This document shows positions 37,294 through 48,460 of a stretch of 64,000 nucleotides of DNA, piece after piece (positions within the stretch are counted from its first letter, which is position 1; each line of letters opens with the position of its first letter). A program made the position numbers and the translations under genes. Source of the DNA: Nakamurella flavida (GTDB taxonomy: Bacteria; Actinomycetota; Actinomycetes; Mycobacteriales; Nakamurellaceae); contig NZ_JAUSQV010000001.1 in the NCBI RefSeq assembly GCF_030811475.1, forward strand, positions 3,607,001 to 3,671,000, written 5' to 3'. The notes under the pieces are model-generated. The model made no database searches. It saw only the letters and a list, made by a program, of their open reading frames with translations, and was not told where the DNA came from.

Positions 37294-38283
37294 TCAGCGC
37301 GCCCGGCCGAGCCGCCGGGCGATGAGCGTCACCAGGTCGTAGAGCACGTGCGAAGCGGCCACGGCGGTGATGTCGGCATGGTCGTAGGCGGGGGCCACCT
37401 CGACCACGTCGGCGCCGACCAGGTTGACCCCGTCCAGTGCGCGCAGCAGTTCCAGCAGCTCCCGGCTGGTCAGCCCGCCCGCCTCCGGGGTGCCGGTGCC
37501 GGGGGCGTGGGCGGGGTCGAGCACATCGATGTCGATGGACAGGTACAACGGCCGGTCGCCGATGCGCTCCGTCAGGCTCGCGGCCACCGCGTCGACCCCG
37601 CGCCGCCCGACGTCGGAGGAGGTGACGATGCCGAAGCCGAGCCGGGCGTCCTCGCTGAGGTCCTCGGCGGCGTACAGCGGGCCGCGGGTGCCGACGTGGC
37701 TGAGCGCGTCCAGGTCGAGCAGCCCCTCCTCCGACGCCCGGCGGAACGGGGTGCCGTGGGTGTAGTCGGCACCGAAGTAGCTGTCCCAGGTGTCCAGGTG
37801 CGCGTCGAAGTGCAGCACCGCCATCGGGCCGTGGGCGCGGTGCATGGCCCGCAGCAGCGGCAGGGCGATGGTGTGGTCGCCGCCCATGCAGACCGGCACC
37901 GTTCCGTCGGCGATCAGCTCGCCGACCTGGGTCTCGATGGTGGCCAACGCCTCCGCGATGTCGAACGGGTTCACGGCGAGGTCGCCGGCGTCGGCCACCT
38001 GCACCGCCGCGAACGGGCTGGTGTCCAGAGCCGGGTGGTACGGGCGCAGCAACCGGGACGCCTCACGGATGGCCGCCGGACCGAACCGCGCCCCGGGTCG
38101 GTAGGAGACCCCGGTGTCGAAAGGGATGCCCAGCAGGGCGATGTCGGCGTGGCCGACCTCGTCCAGCCGCGGCAGCCGGGCGTAGGTGGCCGCCCCCGCG
38201 TAGCGCGGGACCAGGGCGGCGTTCACCGGGCCGAGGGGGGCGTCGGGGCCGGCCTGGATCCGGGGGGTGTGGACGGAGAACAC
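37294..38283 (-). CDS. Ureohydrolase (agmatinase/guanidinobutyrase-like)
   Basis: A 329-residue arginase-superfamily enzyme. Mn-binding motifs are [20 protein letters not shown] and [22 protein letters not shown]. Such enzymes hydrolyse a guanidino group to urea and an amine; [15 protein letters not shown] is typical of agmatinase/guanidinobutyrase rather than arginase. The GTG start at 38283 has an AGGAG ribosome site 6 nt away. It lies 68 bp after the ThDP enzyme on the same strand. A ureohydrolase beside a 2-oxo-acid-type ThDP enzyme and an amino-acid transporter suggests use of arginine or a similar guanidino compound. Confidence 0.9.
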   Translation of the reverse strand: MFSVHTPRIQAGPDAPLGPVNAALVPRYAGAATYARLPRLDEVGHADIALLGIPFDTGVSYRPGARFGPAAIREASRLLRPYHPALDTSPFAAVQVADAGDLAVNPFDIAEALATIETQVGELIADGTVPVCMGGDHTIALPLLRAMHRAHGPMAVLHFDAHLDTWDSYFGADYTHGTPFRRASEEGLLDLDALSHVGTRGPLYAAEDLSEDARLGFGIVTSSDVGRRGVDAVAASLTERIGDRPLYLSIDIDVLDPAHAPGTGTPEAGGLTSRELLELLRALDGVNLVGADVVEVAPAYDHADITAVAASHVLYDLVTLIARRLGRAR

Positions 38284-38351
38284 GGGCAGCTCCTGCGGTG
38301 TCGGTGCGCGATGGTCGTGCTGGGGCCGGGTGACGCGGAACGGGGCGTGGG

Positions 38352-39947
38352 TCAGCCGGCCGGCCCCGTGGGATCGGTGGCGACCACGACGGACACCCCG
38401 GGCCGCTCTGCGGCCGCCGACAGGGCCGTAGCCAGCGCCGCCGGGTCGTCGACCCGCTCGGCGTGGGCGCCGAACCCGGCGGCGATGGCCACCAGATCGT
38501 GGGCGCTGGTCTCGGTGCCGACCCGGGGAGCCCCGGCCCGGTCGAAGGAGTCGCGGATCTCGGCGTACCCGCGGTTGTCCCAGACGAGCAGGGTCAGCCC
38601 GGTGCCGGTGGACGCGGTCACGTCCACCGCGGTGGCCAGCTCGGGGAGGGTGAACAGCACCCCGCCGTCCCCGGCCACGGCCAGCACCGGGGCGCCGGGC
38701 CGACCGACCCGGGCGCCTATGCCCATCGGCAGGGCGGGCCCGAGGGTGCCGAGCCCGTACGGGGCCAGCCAGCTCCCGGGCGACGTGGCCGGGACGACGT
38801 GCAGGGCGCTGTAGGCGAGCTGGGTGGAGTCCAGCACGACCAGGCTGTCCGGCGTGAGCGAGCTCCGCACCGCGTCGAGCCACGGCCGGTGGCCCTGCGT
38901 CTGGGCGGTGAAGGTGACGGCCCGGGCCGTGGCGGTCCGTTCCGCGCCGAGTCGCCCCGGCGACGTGGACACAGTCTGCGTCAACGCATCCAGCGTGGTC
39001 GCGGCGTCGGCGGCCAGGCCGATCGTGGCCGGGACGGGTTCGTCGAGCTGGCCGGGGTCGATGTCCACCCGGATCAGGGCGCCCGGGATGCGCAGCGGCG
39101 CCCCGGTGTACAGCCGGTCGATCTCGCTGAACTCGGTGCCCACGGCCAGCACCACGTCGGCGTCGGCGAGCAGGTCGAGCACCGGGGCGAACGGCAGCAG
39201 GGTGCCGATGGACAGCGGGTGGTCCTCGGGCAGAAGACCCTTGGCGTTGCCGGTGGTGATCACCGGGGCGTCCAGGCGTTCGGCCAGGGCGCGCAGCTGC
39301 GCCGCGGCCCGCCCGGCGCCGCCGCCGGCCAGGATGAGCGGTCGCACGGCTCCGTCCAGCAGGCCGGCGGCCCGGGCCACCAGGGCGGGATCGGCGGCGG
39401 GCGGGGTGGTCTCGTGGGCGATCGGGGTGATCGGGCCGGTGTCGGCGGACAGCAGGTCGACCGGGACGGCCAGGTGCACCGGGCGGGGGCGGCCGGTGGC
39501 CCACAGGGTCGCGGCGTCGGCCATCGCCTGCGCGAACTCGTCCGGGTCGGTGATGGTGCGGCTGATCCCGGTGACCTGCTCGGCGATCGCGGCCTGGTCG
39601 CCGACGTCGTGCAGCGGTCCGCGGCCCCGCTTGAGGTCGGCGGTGGCCGTGGTCGCCGCCACGACGAGCATGGGTACCGAGTCGTGCCAGGCCTGGGCGA
39701 TCGGGGTCAGGGCGTTGAGCATGCCGGGCCCGGAGACGAGCAGACAGACACCGGGTCGGCCGGTGACCCGGGCGTACCCGTCGGCCATGAACCCGGCCCC
39801 CTGCTCGTGCCGGGGGACCACCGAGGTCAGCGCGGCGTCGTGCACGCCCCGGTACAGCTCGATGGTGTGCACGCCGGGGATGCCGAAGACGGTGTCCACG
39901 TCGTAGGTCCGGTGGAGCAGGTCGAGGATGGCGCCGCCGAACTTCAC
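38352..39947 (-). CDS. Thiamine-diphosphate-dependent enzyme (acetolactate synthase/decarboxylase family)
   Basis: A 531-residue three-domain ThDP enzyme: N-terminal pyrimidine domain with the catalytic Glu in [19 protein letters not shown], a central domain, and the C-terminal ThDP domain with [15 protein letters not shown] and a metal-ligand Asn (DNRGY). The GTG start overlaps the stop of the dehydrogenase gene by 4 bp and has a GGAG site. No small regulatory subunit is present, so true acetolactate synthesis is unlikely. A 2-oxo-acid decarboxylase (for example 2-ketoarginine decarboxylase, which is of this family) would fit the neighbouring ureohydrolase. Confidence 0.87.
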   Translation of the reverse strand: MKFGGAILDLLHRTYDVDTVFGIPGVHTIELYRGVHDAALTSVVPRHEQGAGFMADGYARVTGRPGVCLLVSGPGMLNALTPIAQAWHDSVPMLVVAATTATADLKRGRGPLHDVGDQAAIAEQVTGISRTITDPDEFAQAMADAATLWATGRPRPVHLAVPVDLLSADTGPITPIAHETTPPAADPALVARAAGLLDGAVRPLILAGGGAGRAAAQLRALAERLDAPVITTGNAKGLLPEDHPLSIGTLLPFAPVLDLLADADVVLAVGTEFSEIDRLYTGAPLRIPGALIRVDIDPGQLDEPVPATIGLAADAATTLDALTQTVSTSPGRLGAERTATARAVTFTAQTQGHRPWLDAVRSSLTPDSLVVLDSTQLAYSALHVVPATSPGSWLAPYGLGTLGPALPMGIGARVGRPGAPVLAVAGDGGVLFTLPELATAVDVTASTGTGLTLLVWDNRGYAEIRDSFDRAGAPRVGTETSAHDLVAIAAGFGAHAERVDDPAALATALSAAAERPGVSVVVATDPTGPAG

Positions 39948-40975
39948 GACAGGCTCCGTTCTGTCGAGCGGGGGGCGGGGGAGTTGAGGGGTGAGAGCGG
40001 GGTGCCCGTCTCGAGCCAGGCCACGACGTTGCCGGCCTGGAACTCCGGGTAGCTGCGCCGGGTGGTGGCCGAGAGATACCCGATGTGCGGGGTGAGGACG
40101 ACGTCGTCGCGGTGCAGCAGCGGGTGGTCGGCGGGCGGCGGCTCGACGTCCAGCACGTCGAGCGCGGCACCGGCCAGATGCCCGGAGTCCAGTGCCGCGA
40201 CCAGCGCCGCGGGGTCGACGAGACCGCCGCGCGAGGGGTTGACCAGGAAGGACCCGGCGGGCATCCGGGCGAGCAGATCGGCGTCCACCAGGCCGCCGGT
40301 CTCCGCGGTCAGCGGCAGGTGCAGGCACAGCACGTCGGCGGTGCGAACCGCCTCGTCCAGGTCGGTGCGCCGCACCCCGGCCGGCGTGGCGGACTCCGGC
40401 AGGTACGGGTCGTAGCCGACGATCCCGCCGACGTGCCCGTCGGCGAGGGCGGCCACCTTGGCCCCGATCCGGCCCAGACCGAGCAGGCCGATCGTCACCT
40501 CCGACAGCCGGCGCGGCGGCGGTTCGGGACGGGCCAGCCACGCACCGCGGCGGACGGCGGCGGCGAAGAACGGCAGTCGGCGCAGCAGGGTCAGCGTCAT
40601 CGCCCAGGTGTGCTCGGCGACCTCGTCGGACGACAGGTCGTCCAGATTGGCCACCCAGATGCCGCGGGCGGTCGCCGCGGGGACGTCCACGGTGTCGGCG
40701 CCGCGGGAGAGCAGCGCGATGATCCGCAGGTCGGGCAGGGCGTCCAGCATCGCGGCGGTGATCGGGGCGTATCCGACGAGCAGGGCCACCGCACCCCGGG
40801 CTGCCGCGACGATCTCGTCGGCGTCCCGGGTCTCCAGCACGCTGACCGCGAACCCGGCCCGCTCCAGCACGTCCACGCCGGGGCCGGCGTCCAGGTCGTC
40901 CAGGTCGGTGTAGACCGCGAGCGGCCGGGCCGCGGGGGCGGACGGCCCGGCCGGGGTCGGGTGGGCTGCGGGCAT
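39944..40975 (-). CDS. D-isomer-specific 2-hydroxyacid dehydrogenase
   Basis: A 343-residue NAD-dependent enzyme. Visible are the Rossmann motif [16 protein letters not shown], the catalytic Arg region (NPSRGGLVD), Glu (DVLDVEPPP) and His (LTPHIGYLS). It interconverts a 2-oxo acid and a D-2-hydroxy acid. It overlaps the ThDP enzyme by 4 bp and follows the amino-acid ABC ATPase by 68 bp. In context it could feed or drain the 2-oxo acid used by the ThDP enzyme. Confidence 0.92.
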   Translation of the reverse strand: MPAAHPTPAGPSAPAARPLAVYTDLDDLDAGPGVDVLERAGFAVSVLETRDADEIVAAARGAVALLVGYAPITAAMLDALPDLRIIALLSRGADTVDVPAATARGIWVANLDDLSSDEVAEHTWAMTLTLLRRLPFFAAAVRRGAWLARPEPPPRRLSEVTIGLLGLGRIGAKVAALADGHVGGIVGYDPYLPESATPAGVRRTDLDEAVRTADVLCLHLPLTAETGGLVDADLLARMPAGSFLVNPSRGGLVDPAALVAALDSGHLAGAALDVLDVEPPPADHPLLHRDDVVLTPHIGYLSATTRRSYPEFQAGNVVAWLETGTPLSPLNSPAPRSTERSLS

Positions 40976-41043
40976 GGCTGAGCAGAGCCTTCCTTGTGTC
41001 AGGGCAGGACGAGGATCACGGCGGGGTGCGGGGCCGGGGACGG

Positions 41044-41823
41044 TCAGTGCACGTGTTCGAGGAACTTCCGCGTGCGCTCGTGCCGGGGATGGTCGAAGAA
41101 CTCGTCCGGCGGGGCCTGCTCGACGATGGAACCGGAGTCGAACATGGCCACCTCGTTCGCCACCCGGCGGGCGAACCGGGTCTCGTGGGTGACGACGACC
41201 ATCGTCATGCCGTCCGCGGCGAGCTGCTCCATGACGGCGAGGACCTCGCCGACCAGCTCCGGATCCAGGGCGGACGTCGGCTCGTCGAAGAGCATCACGG
41301 ACGGGTTCATCACCAGGGCGCGGGCGATGGCCACCCGCTGCTGCTGCCCGCCGGACAGCTCGCTCGGGAAGTGCCGGGCCCGCTCCGCCAGGCCGACCCG
41401 GGCCAGCATCGCGGCGGCCTGCTCCTTGGCCTCGGCACGCTTGACCCCGCGGACCTGGGTGAGCCCGAGCATCACGTTGTGCAGGGCATCGAGGTGGTTG
41501 AACAGGTTGAACTTCTGGAACACCATGCCGATGTCGGTCCGCTGTCGGGCGAGTTCCCGCTCGCCGAGGTGCACGACGCGACCACCGGTGGCCTGGACCC
41601 CCAGACGTCGCCCGCCGAGCAGGATCTCGCCGCGGTCGGGCCGTTCCAGCAGGGCCATCAGGCGCAGGATGGTCGACTTGCCCGAGCCGGACGGGCCGAG
41701 CAGGGCCTTGACCTCGCCGCGCTCCACGGTGAAGTCGACCCCCTTGAGCACCTCCGTGCGACCGTAGGTCTTGTGCAGGTCCGTCACCCGCAGCAGGGGG
41801 CCGTCCGTGGTGGGCGTGCTCAT
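41044..41823 (-). CDS. Polar amino-acid ABC transporter ATP-binding protein
   Basis: A 259-residue ATPase starting at the ATG that overlaps the permease stop (ATGA). Walker [11 protein letters not shown]-loop [15 protein letters not shown], signature [15 protein letters not shown], Walker [21 protein letters not shown] and switch [10 protein letters not shown] match the GlnQ/HisP group of amino-acid importers. A longer upstream reading in frame is the permease's tail in another frame. It works with the permease and binding protein encoded just before it. Confidence 0.95.
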   Translation of the reverse strand: MSTPTTDGPLLRVTDLHKTYGRTEVLKGVDFTVERGEVKALLGPSGSGKSTILRLMALLERPDRGEILLGGRRLGVQATGGRVVHLGERELARQRTDIGMVFQKFNLFNHLDALHNVMLGLTQVRGVKRAEAKEQAAAMLARVGLAERARHFPSELSGGQQQRVAIARALVMNPSVMLFDEPTSALDPELVGEVLAVMEQLAADGMTMVVVTHETRFARRVANEVAMFDSGSIVEQAPPDEFFDHPRHERTRKFLEHVH

Positions 41824-42581
41824 GCCGAGACCTCCTTCGGGGCGGGCGCGTTCGGAGCCAGGGCCGACGAGGCGGTGCGGCCCGGTCGCCAGGTGCGCGG
41901 GGTCCTGGACACCCACCGGTACCGGCGTTCCAGCATCGCCTGCAGGGCCATCACGACGCTCACGATCACCAGGTAGTAGACGAGGGCGGCGACGTAGTAC
42001 TCGGCGTACCGGAAGGTGACCGACACCCCGACCTGCGCGGTGGTGAGCAGCTCGCGCAGGGAGATCACCGACGCGAGCGAGGTGTACTTGATCATCGCGA
42101 TGAACTCGTTGCCGGTGGGCGGCAGGGCGACCCGGATGGCCTGCGGCACCAGCACCTTGCGCATCACCTTGGCCGGGGTGAGGCCCAGGGCCCGGGCGGC
42201 CAGGGCCTGTCCCTCGTCCACGCTGAGCAGCGCCGACCGGATGATCTCGGCCATGTACGCCGCCTCGACGACGGCCAGACCGATCAGGCCGGCCAGGAAC
42301 GGGGAGAACCAGTCCTCGCGCAGGGCCGGGAACAGCTGCGGCCCGGCGTTCCAGATGAGCAACAGCACCAGCAGGGTGGGGATGGCCCGGAAGAACCAGA
42401 CGTAGACCGCGGCGATCCCGCGGGGGATGCGCCGCTTGGACACCCGGCCCAGGGCGACCACGAAACCGATGATCACGGCGAGGATCTGGGCGGCCGCGGC
42501 CAGCACCAGCGAGAGCACCGCGCCGTCCAGGTACTCCTGCGACGTCAGCGCGTCCCAGAAGATCGTGGTGTCGAACTCCAT
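41820..42581 (-). CDS. Polar amino-acid ABC transporter permease
   Basis: A 253-residue membrane protein of the HisMQ type: [15 protein letters not shown] near the start of the conserved region, [19 protein letters not shown] and the EAA loop [21 protein letters not shown], with about five transmembrane segments. One permease gene means that the channel is probably a homodimer. It is separated from the binding-protein gene by a strong hairpin and overlaps the ATPase gene. Confidence 0.93.
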   Translation of the reverse strand: MEFDTTIFWDALTSQEYLDGAVLSLVLAAAAQILAVIIGFVVALGRVSKRRIPRGIAAVYVWFFRAIPTLLVLLLIWNAGPQLFPALREDWFSPFLAGLIGLAVVEAAYMAEIIRSALLSVDEGQALAARALGLTPAKVMRKVLVPQAIRVALPPTGNEFIAMIKYTSLASVISLRELLTTAQVGVSVTFRYAEYYVAALVYYLVIVSVVMALQAMLERRYRWVSRTPRTWRPGRTASSALAPNAPAPKEVSA

Positions 42582-42634
42582 GGCGGGCAGACCTTCCGGG
42601 CTGGACGGGGCGGGGCGGGAGTGTTCGTGCGAGA

Positions 42635-42669
42635 CCTCCGGCCGGGCCGCGGACGGGCCCGGCCGGAGG
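42635..42669 (-). terminator. Stable hairpin between binding-protein and permease genes
   Basis: A perfect 14-bp GC stem (42635-42648 with 42656-42669) with a 7-nt loop lies 13 nt after the binding-protein stop. Such hairpins usually protect the binding-protein mRNA and partly stop read-through, so the binding protein exceeds the membrane parts. Confidence 0.65.
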
Positions 42670-42682
42670 AATTACCCGGTGA

Positions 42683-43591
42683 TCAGGACGCGGCGGGGAT
42701 CTTGCTGGGGTCCAGGCCGTACTTCTCGGCGATGGTGGCCAGCGTGCCGTTCTCGGTCAGCGTGGCGATGCCCTCGGCCACGGCGGCGCTCATCGGCGAG
42801 CCCTTGACGGTGAACACGCCGAACTGGGTCTCGGTGGGGAAGACCCCGGGGGCGATGGTCAGCTTGCCGCCGGACTTGGACACCATGTCGGCGCAGGCCA
42901 CGTCGGTCTCGATGAGGGCATCGGCCTTGCCGTTGGTGACGGCGGCGACGGTCTCGGCCGTCTTGGGGTACGGCTGCACGGTGATCGGGGCCTTGCCGGC
43001 CGCCTCGAACTCGGCCGAGAGGTCCACCAGGGTCTTCTCGTTCGCCCCGCCGCCCTGCACCGCGACGGTCTTGCCGGACAGGTCGTCGGCGGTGGCGATG
43101 GCCGAACCGGTGGGCACGATGAGCCCGGGGCCGGTGTTCATGAAGGCGGTCGCGTCGGCGACCTGCAGGCGCTCCTCGCTCATGTAGAGCGCCGACCACA
43201 GGATGTCGCAGCGCTTGGCCTGCAGCGCCGGCATCAGCCCGTCGAAGGTGGTGACCTGGAAGGTCAGCGGGAGTCCCCACAGCTCGGCCAGGGCGCGGGC
43301 ACCGTCGGCGTCGAAGCCGATCGGGTCACCGCTGGTGCCGTTCTCGTAGTACTCCATGGGCGCGTACTCGGGGTCGATGCACAGGCTCACCTCGCCGTCG
43401 GAGATCAGACCGGCGGGGGCGGCGACGGCGGAGCCGGAGGCGGCCGACCCGGACGTGGCCGACGACCCGGCCGAGGCGGCGGCGCTCGTGGCGCTGCTCG
43501 CGGACGATCCGGCGGTGGTGGACGACGAGCCGCAGGCGGCCAGGGTGAGGGCGGCGGCGGCGAGCGCGGCGGCCGCGGTGATGCGCTTCAT
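42683..43591 (-). CDS. Amino-acid ABC transporter substrate-binding lipoprotein
   Basis: A 302-residue family 3 solute-binding protein. The lipobox is LTLAACG (Cys about 20), followed by a ~40-residue Ser/Ala linker and then the binding domain: [48 protein letters not shown] and [21 protein letters not shown] precedes the ATG. It is the first gene of a six-gene minus-strand run through the ureohydrolase gene and is divergent from the second Lrp-like regulator. The ligand is probably an amino acid or a related cation; residues deciding this cannot be read reliably. Confidence 0.92.
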   Translation of the reverse strand: MKRITAAAALAAAALTLAACGSSSTTAGSSASSATSAAASAGSSATSGSAASGSAVAAPAGLISDGEVSLCIDPEYAPMEYYENGTSGDPIGFDADGARALAELWGLPLTFQVTTFDGLMPALQAKRCDILWSALYMSEERLQVADATAFMNTGPGLIVPTGSAIATADDLSGKTVAVQGGGANEKTLVDLSAEFEAAGKAPITVQPYPKTAETVAAVTNGKADALIETDVACADMVSKSGGKLTIAPGVFPTETQFGVFTVKGSPMSAAVAEGIATLTENGTLATIAEKYGLDPSKIPAAS

Positions 43592-43923
43592 GCAGGTTCC
43601 TCCAGGTGGCCGGGCGGCCGGGGCGGGCGGGACGGGTGCGGGCGGGACGGTGCGGACCGGGACGTGGGCACTGCTGTCCGGCCGGAATCGCGACGGGTCG
43701 TGGCGCCGACGTCGGCGGGGGCGCCTCGCTGGGCGGTGACGCTAACGACCGGACCGCCCGTGCACCATGGCCCGGTTTGATGACGGCCACGTTTCGTGCC
43801 TGAATTGCTCCGATGAACACGCGCAAGTGAGCAGAACGGTCGGCTAGAGTGCCGCCGGACGGTCTTTCTGTCAGCCGGGCGGCACCGATCGGGCCGTGTA
43901 AACATCCTGTGTCGGAGGTGCGG
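43592..43923. promoter_or_regulatory. 332-bp divergent intergenic region between transporter operon and second Lrp regulator
   Basis: No gene is seen here. The stretch is less GC-rich in its middle (43780-43830), as expected for promoters. TAGAGT at 43845-43850 could be the -10 box of the plus-strand regulator. On the minus strand TAGCGT (43744-43739) with a poor -35 box 17 bp further could drive the transporter operon. The motif GAATTGCTCCGAT (43802-43814), also present near the other Lrp gene, lies between both. Confidence 0.45.
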
Positions 43924-44952
43924 ATGGACCACCTGGATGCCGCGCTCATCTCGGCGCTGCGGACGGACGGTCGGGCCCGTCAGCAGGAACTGGCCGCAGC
44001 CGTGGGGATGTCGCGGTCCGCGGTGGCCCTGCGGCTGTCCGCGATGCTGGCCGCCGGCACCATCCGGGTCGTCGGTGTCGTGCATCCCTCGGTGCTCGGG
44101 CTGCACAGCGTCGCGCACATCTCGGTGACGGTGGACGGACCGGTGCGGGCGGTGGCCGAGCGGCTCGCCGCGGAGTCGGACACCCCGTTCGTCTCGCTGG
44201 TCGCCGGCGCGGTCGACCTCATCGCCGAGGTCCGGGTGCCCGACCCGGTCGCCCTCGCGCGGGCGCTGACCCGGATCCGCGCCGTCCCGGGGGTGCGGCG
44301 GGTGAGCACGTTGACCGTCACCTCGCTCGTCCTGGACGTCATGCGGCCCACCGCGGGCTCCGCCCAGGACATCGACCGGGTGGACCGTGCCCTGCTGGAA
44401 CTGCTCCAGACCGACGGCCGGATGTCCCTGGTGGAGATGAGCCGGCAGACCGGGCTTGCCGTGGGCACCGTGCGCACCCGCGTCCGGCGGTTGATCGACG
44501 AGCGGATCGTCCGGGTCGGCGTGCTGGTCTCGGCCGGCGTGGGGGAGCAGGAGTACGCGGTCGGGGTCGGGGTGACCCTGTCCGGTCCGGCCGACGGGGA
44601 CCGCGACCTCGTCGAGGCCCTGTCCGGTCGGGAGTCGACGCGCTTCCTGGCCACCACCACGGGACGGTTCGACCTCGTCGCCACCGTGCACGCGCCGACC
44701 ATGGCGCGGGCCGTCGAACTCGTCGACGAGGTCCGTCAGCTGCCGGGGGTGAGCTCGCTGGAGAGCTGGGTGCACCTGTCGGTGATCAAGGAGCGGTACC
44801 AGACCGGATCCCCCGGTCCGGACGGGGCGCTCGGCCCGGCCGTCGTCGCCGGGTCAGGGGTGGACGGAGCACCGGAAGACAGAGGACCGGAAGACAGAGG
44901 ACCGGAAGACAGAGGACCGGAAGACGGGGCGCAGGAAGGACGGACGAGGTGA
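43924..44952 (+). CDS. Lrp/AsnC-family regulator, tandem double-domain form (copy 2)
   Basis: A 342-residue paralogue of the regulator at 36381: two HTH plus RAM-like halves (DAALISALRTDGRARQQELAAAVG; DRALLELLQTDGRMSLVEMSRQTGLA with VGTVRTRVRRLID) and the shared C-terminal motif SWVHLSVIKERYQ. After the last domain comes a ~40-residue tail with three Pro-Glu-Asp-Arg-Gly repeats encoded by a 15-bp tandem repeat. GGAGG precedes the ATG. It is divergent from the transporter operon and its stop overlaps the start of the EPSP-synthase-like gene by 4 bp. The two regulators may form hetero-oligomers or respond to two steps of one pathway. Confidence 0.88.
   Translation: MDHLDAALISALRTDGRARQQELAAAVGMSRSAVALRLSAMLAAGTIRVVGVVHPSVLGLHSVAHISVTVDGPVRAVAERLAAESDTPFVSLVAGAVDLIAEVRVPDPVALARALTRIRAVPGVRRVSTLTVTSLVLDVMRPTAGSAQDIDRVDRALLELLQTDGRMSLVEMSRQTGLAVGTVRTRVRRLIDERIVRVGVLVSAGVGEQEYAVGVGVTLSGPADGDRDLVEALSGRESTRFLATTTGRFDLVATVHAPTMARAVELVDEVRQLPGVSSLESWVHLSVIKERYQTGSPGPDGALGPAVVAGSGVDGAPEDRGPEDRGPEDRGPEDGAQEGRTR
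44871..44930. repeat. 15-bp tandem repeat, four units
   Basis: Three identical units ACCGGAAGACAGAGG and a fourth that changes at its end encode the acidic tail of the Lrp-like regulator. The repeat is in phase with the codons, like the 15-bp repeat at 30199-30273, but unrelated in sequence. Confidence 0.85.
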
Positions 44953-45869
44953 CCGGACGGGACGCGTGGCAGCGGGACGACAGGCCGTCGGGGTGGTCGG
45001 CGCCCACCGCCCTGATCCCGGTACGCGGGCGGGTCTCCGTGCCGGGATCCCCGACCGCCACCCTGGCCGAGGTGGCCCGGGCCGCCGCGGGCGTCGGCCC
45101 GGTGTTGCTCACCGATCCCGCCCACACGCCGGCCACGCTCGCCGCGTGCGACCGGGCCCGGGCGGCGGGGGCGGACGTCCGGACGGGGCCGGACGGCTGG
45201 CTGGTCGTCCCGGCCGGCGCGGGCCCCCGGCCGGTCGATGCCGTCGACCCCACCGTGCGACCCGTGGCCCCGGATCTCGCCGTGGCCGCCGGGTTCCTCG
45301 CCGCGGCCGCGCTGACCACCGGGACGGTGGTGGTCCGCACCTGGCCGGCGCACGACCCGGCCGGCGACCGTGTCCGCGCGGTGCTCGCCGATCTCGGCAC
45401 GTACGTCGTGCGCACCGCCGAAGGTCTGACCTGCACGAGCCGGTCGACCTCCGGCGAGCTGACCGGGGTCCGCGCCGACCTCCGCGGCCTGCCGGGACCG
45501 GTGCCGGTGCTCGTGGTCCTCGCCGCGCTGGCCGACGGCCGATCCGAACTCCGGGTCGGCGACGTACCCGAAGTGACCGCGGTCCTCGCGGCGGTGACGG
45601 CGGTCGGCGGCCGGGTCCGGCGGGAGGGTGACGTCCTGATCGTCGATCCGGGGCCGCCGACGGGCGGGAGCTGGCCCACGGCGGGGTCCGCCGCCGTGGC
45701 GATGGCCGGCGCTGTCCTCGGTCTGCGGGTGCCCGGTCTGGTCGTCGACGACCTCGCCCCGCTCACCGCGGTGGTCCCCGGGTTCACCGATCTGTGGCTC
45801 CGGCTGCTGTGGGCCGACGAGCACCTGCTGCCCGGCACCAGCAGTGGGGGAGAAGAACCACGGCACTGA
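44949..45869 (+). CDS. EPSP-synthase-like protein, shortened and lacking the catalytic Lys
   Basis: A 306-residue protein with GTG start inside the regulator's stop (GTGA). Its pattern follows 5-enolpyruvylshikimate-3-phosphate synthase: a PGS motif near residue 32 (PGSPTA where the enzyme has PGSKS), then AADV-type repeats, LAVAAGFLAAAALTTGTVVVRTWP, VPVLVVLAALADGRSELR, and the C-terminal VAMAGAVLGLRVPGLVVDD that mirrors the enzyme's end. Genuine EPSP synthases are ~430 residues; about 110 residues of the first domain seem missing. The substrate-binding Lys and the surrounding Arg residues are absent, so catalysis is unlikely. It may be a regulatory relic or a new function. Confidence 0.6.
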   Translation: MTGRDAWQRDDRPSGWSAPTALIPVRGRVSVPGSPTATLAEVARAAAGVGPVLLTDPAHTPATLAACDRARAAGADVRTGPDGWLVVPAGAGPRPVDAVDPTVRPVAPDLAVAAGFLAAAALTTGTVVVRTWPAHDPAGDRVRAVLADLGTYVVRTAEGLTCTSRSTSGELTGVRADLRGLPGPVPVLVVLAALADGRSELRVGDVPEVTAVLAAVTAVGGRVRREGDVLIVDPGPPTGGSWPTAGSAAVAMAGAVLGLRVPGLVVDDLAPLTAVVPGFTDLWLRLLWADEHLLPGTSSGGEEPRH

Positions 45870-45972
45870 GCCGGTGGACGGGAGGTCGTCCGGTTCCGGT
45901 GGCGCTCGGCCGCAAGCCCGCCCGTCGCGTCCGGGCCGCTCCTGCGCGGCCGGACAGCGGCGCGCCGGACGG

Positions 45973-45978
45973 TAATCT
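45973..45978 (+). promoter_or_regulatory. Possible -10 box for lysC
   Basis: TAATCT lies 139 bp before the lysC start, with CGGACA 16 bp upstream as a weak -35 box. It would give a ~130-nt untranslated leader, in which no known riboswitch was recognised. Confidence 0.35.
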
Positions 45979-46116
45979 GGGGCCGTTCGGAGGTCGTCGA
46001 CCCGGGGTCGGCGCGGGGGTCGCGAGGGCCCGACCGGCCGGACAGCAGACAGACCCGTCGACATCCCGTCGGGTCGTGCGCGAGCGCGTTCGGGCGTGCT
46101 CAGGTCAGGAGGAGCG

Positions 46117-48458
<2,342 letters not shown>

Positions 48459-48460
48459 CG

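Noticed and set aside
38352..39947. Acetolactate synthase (ilvB) for branched-chain amino acids
   Set aside because: No regulatory subunit or ilvC is near and the gene is embedded in a catabolic operon; the fold family alone does not fix this function.
37294..40170. A single 958-codon frame covering ureohydrolase and upstream sequence
   Set aside because: Only the last 329 codons show protein motifs and have a ribosome site; the upstream part is another frame of the ThDP enzyme gene.
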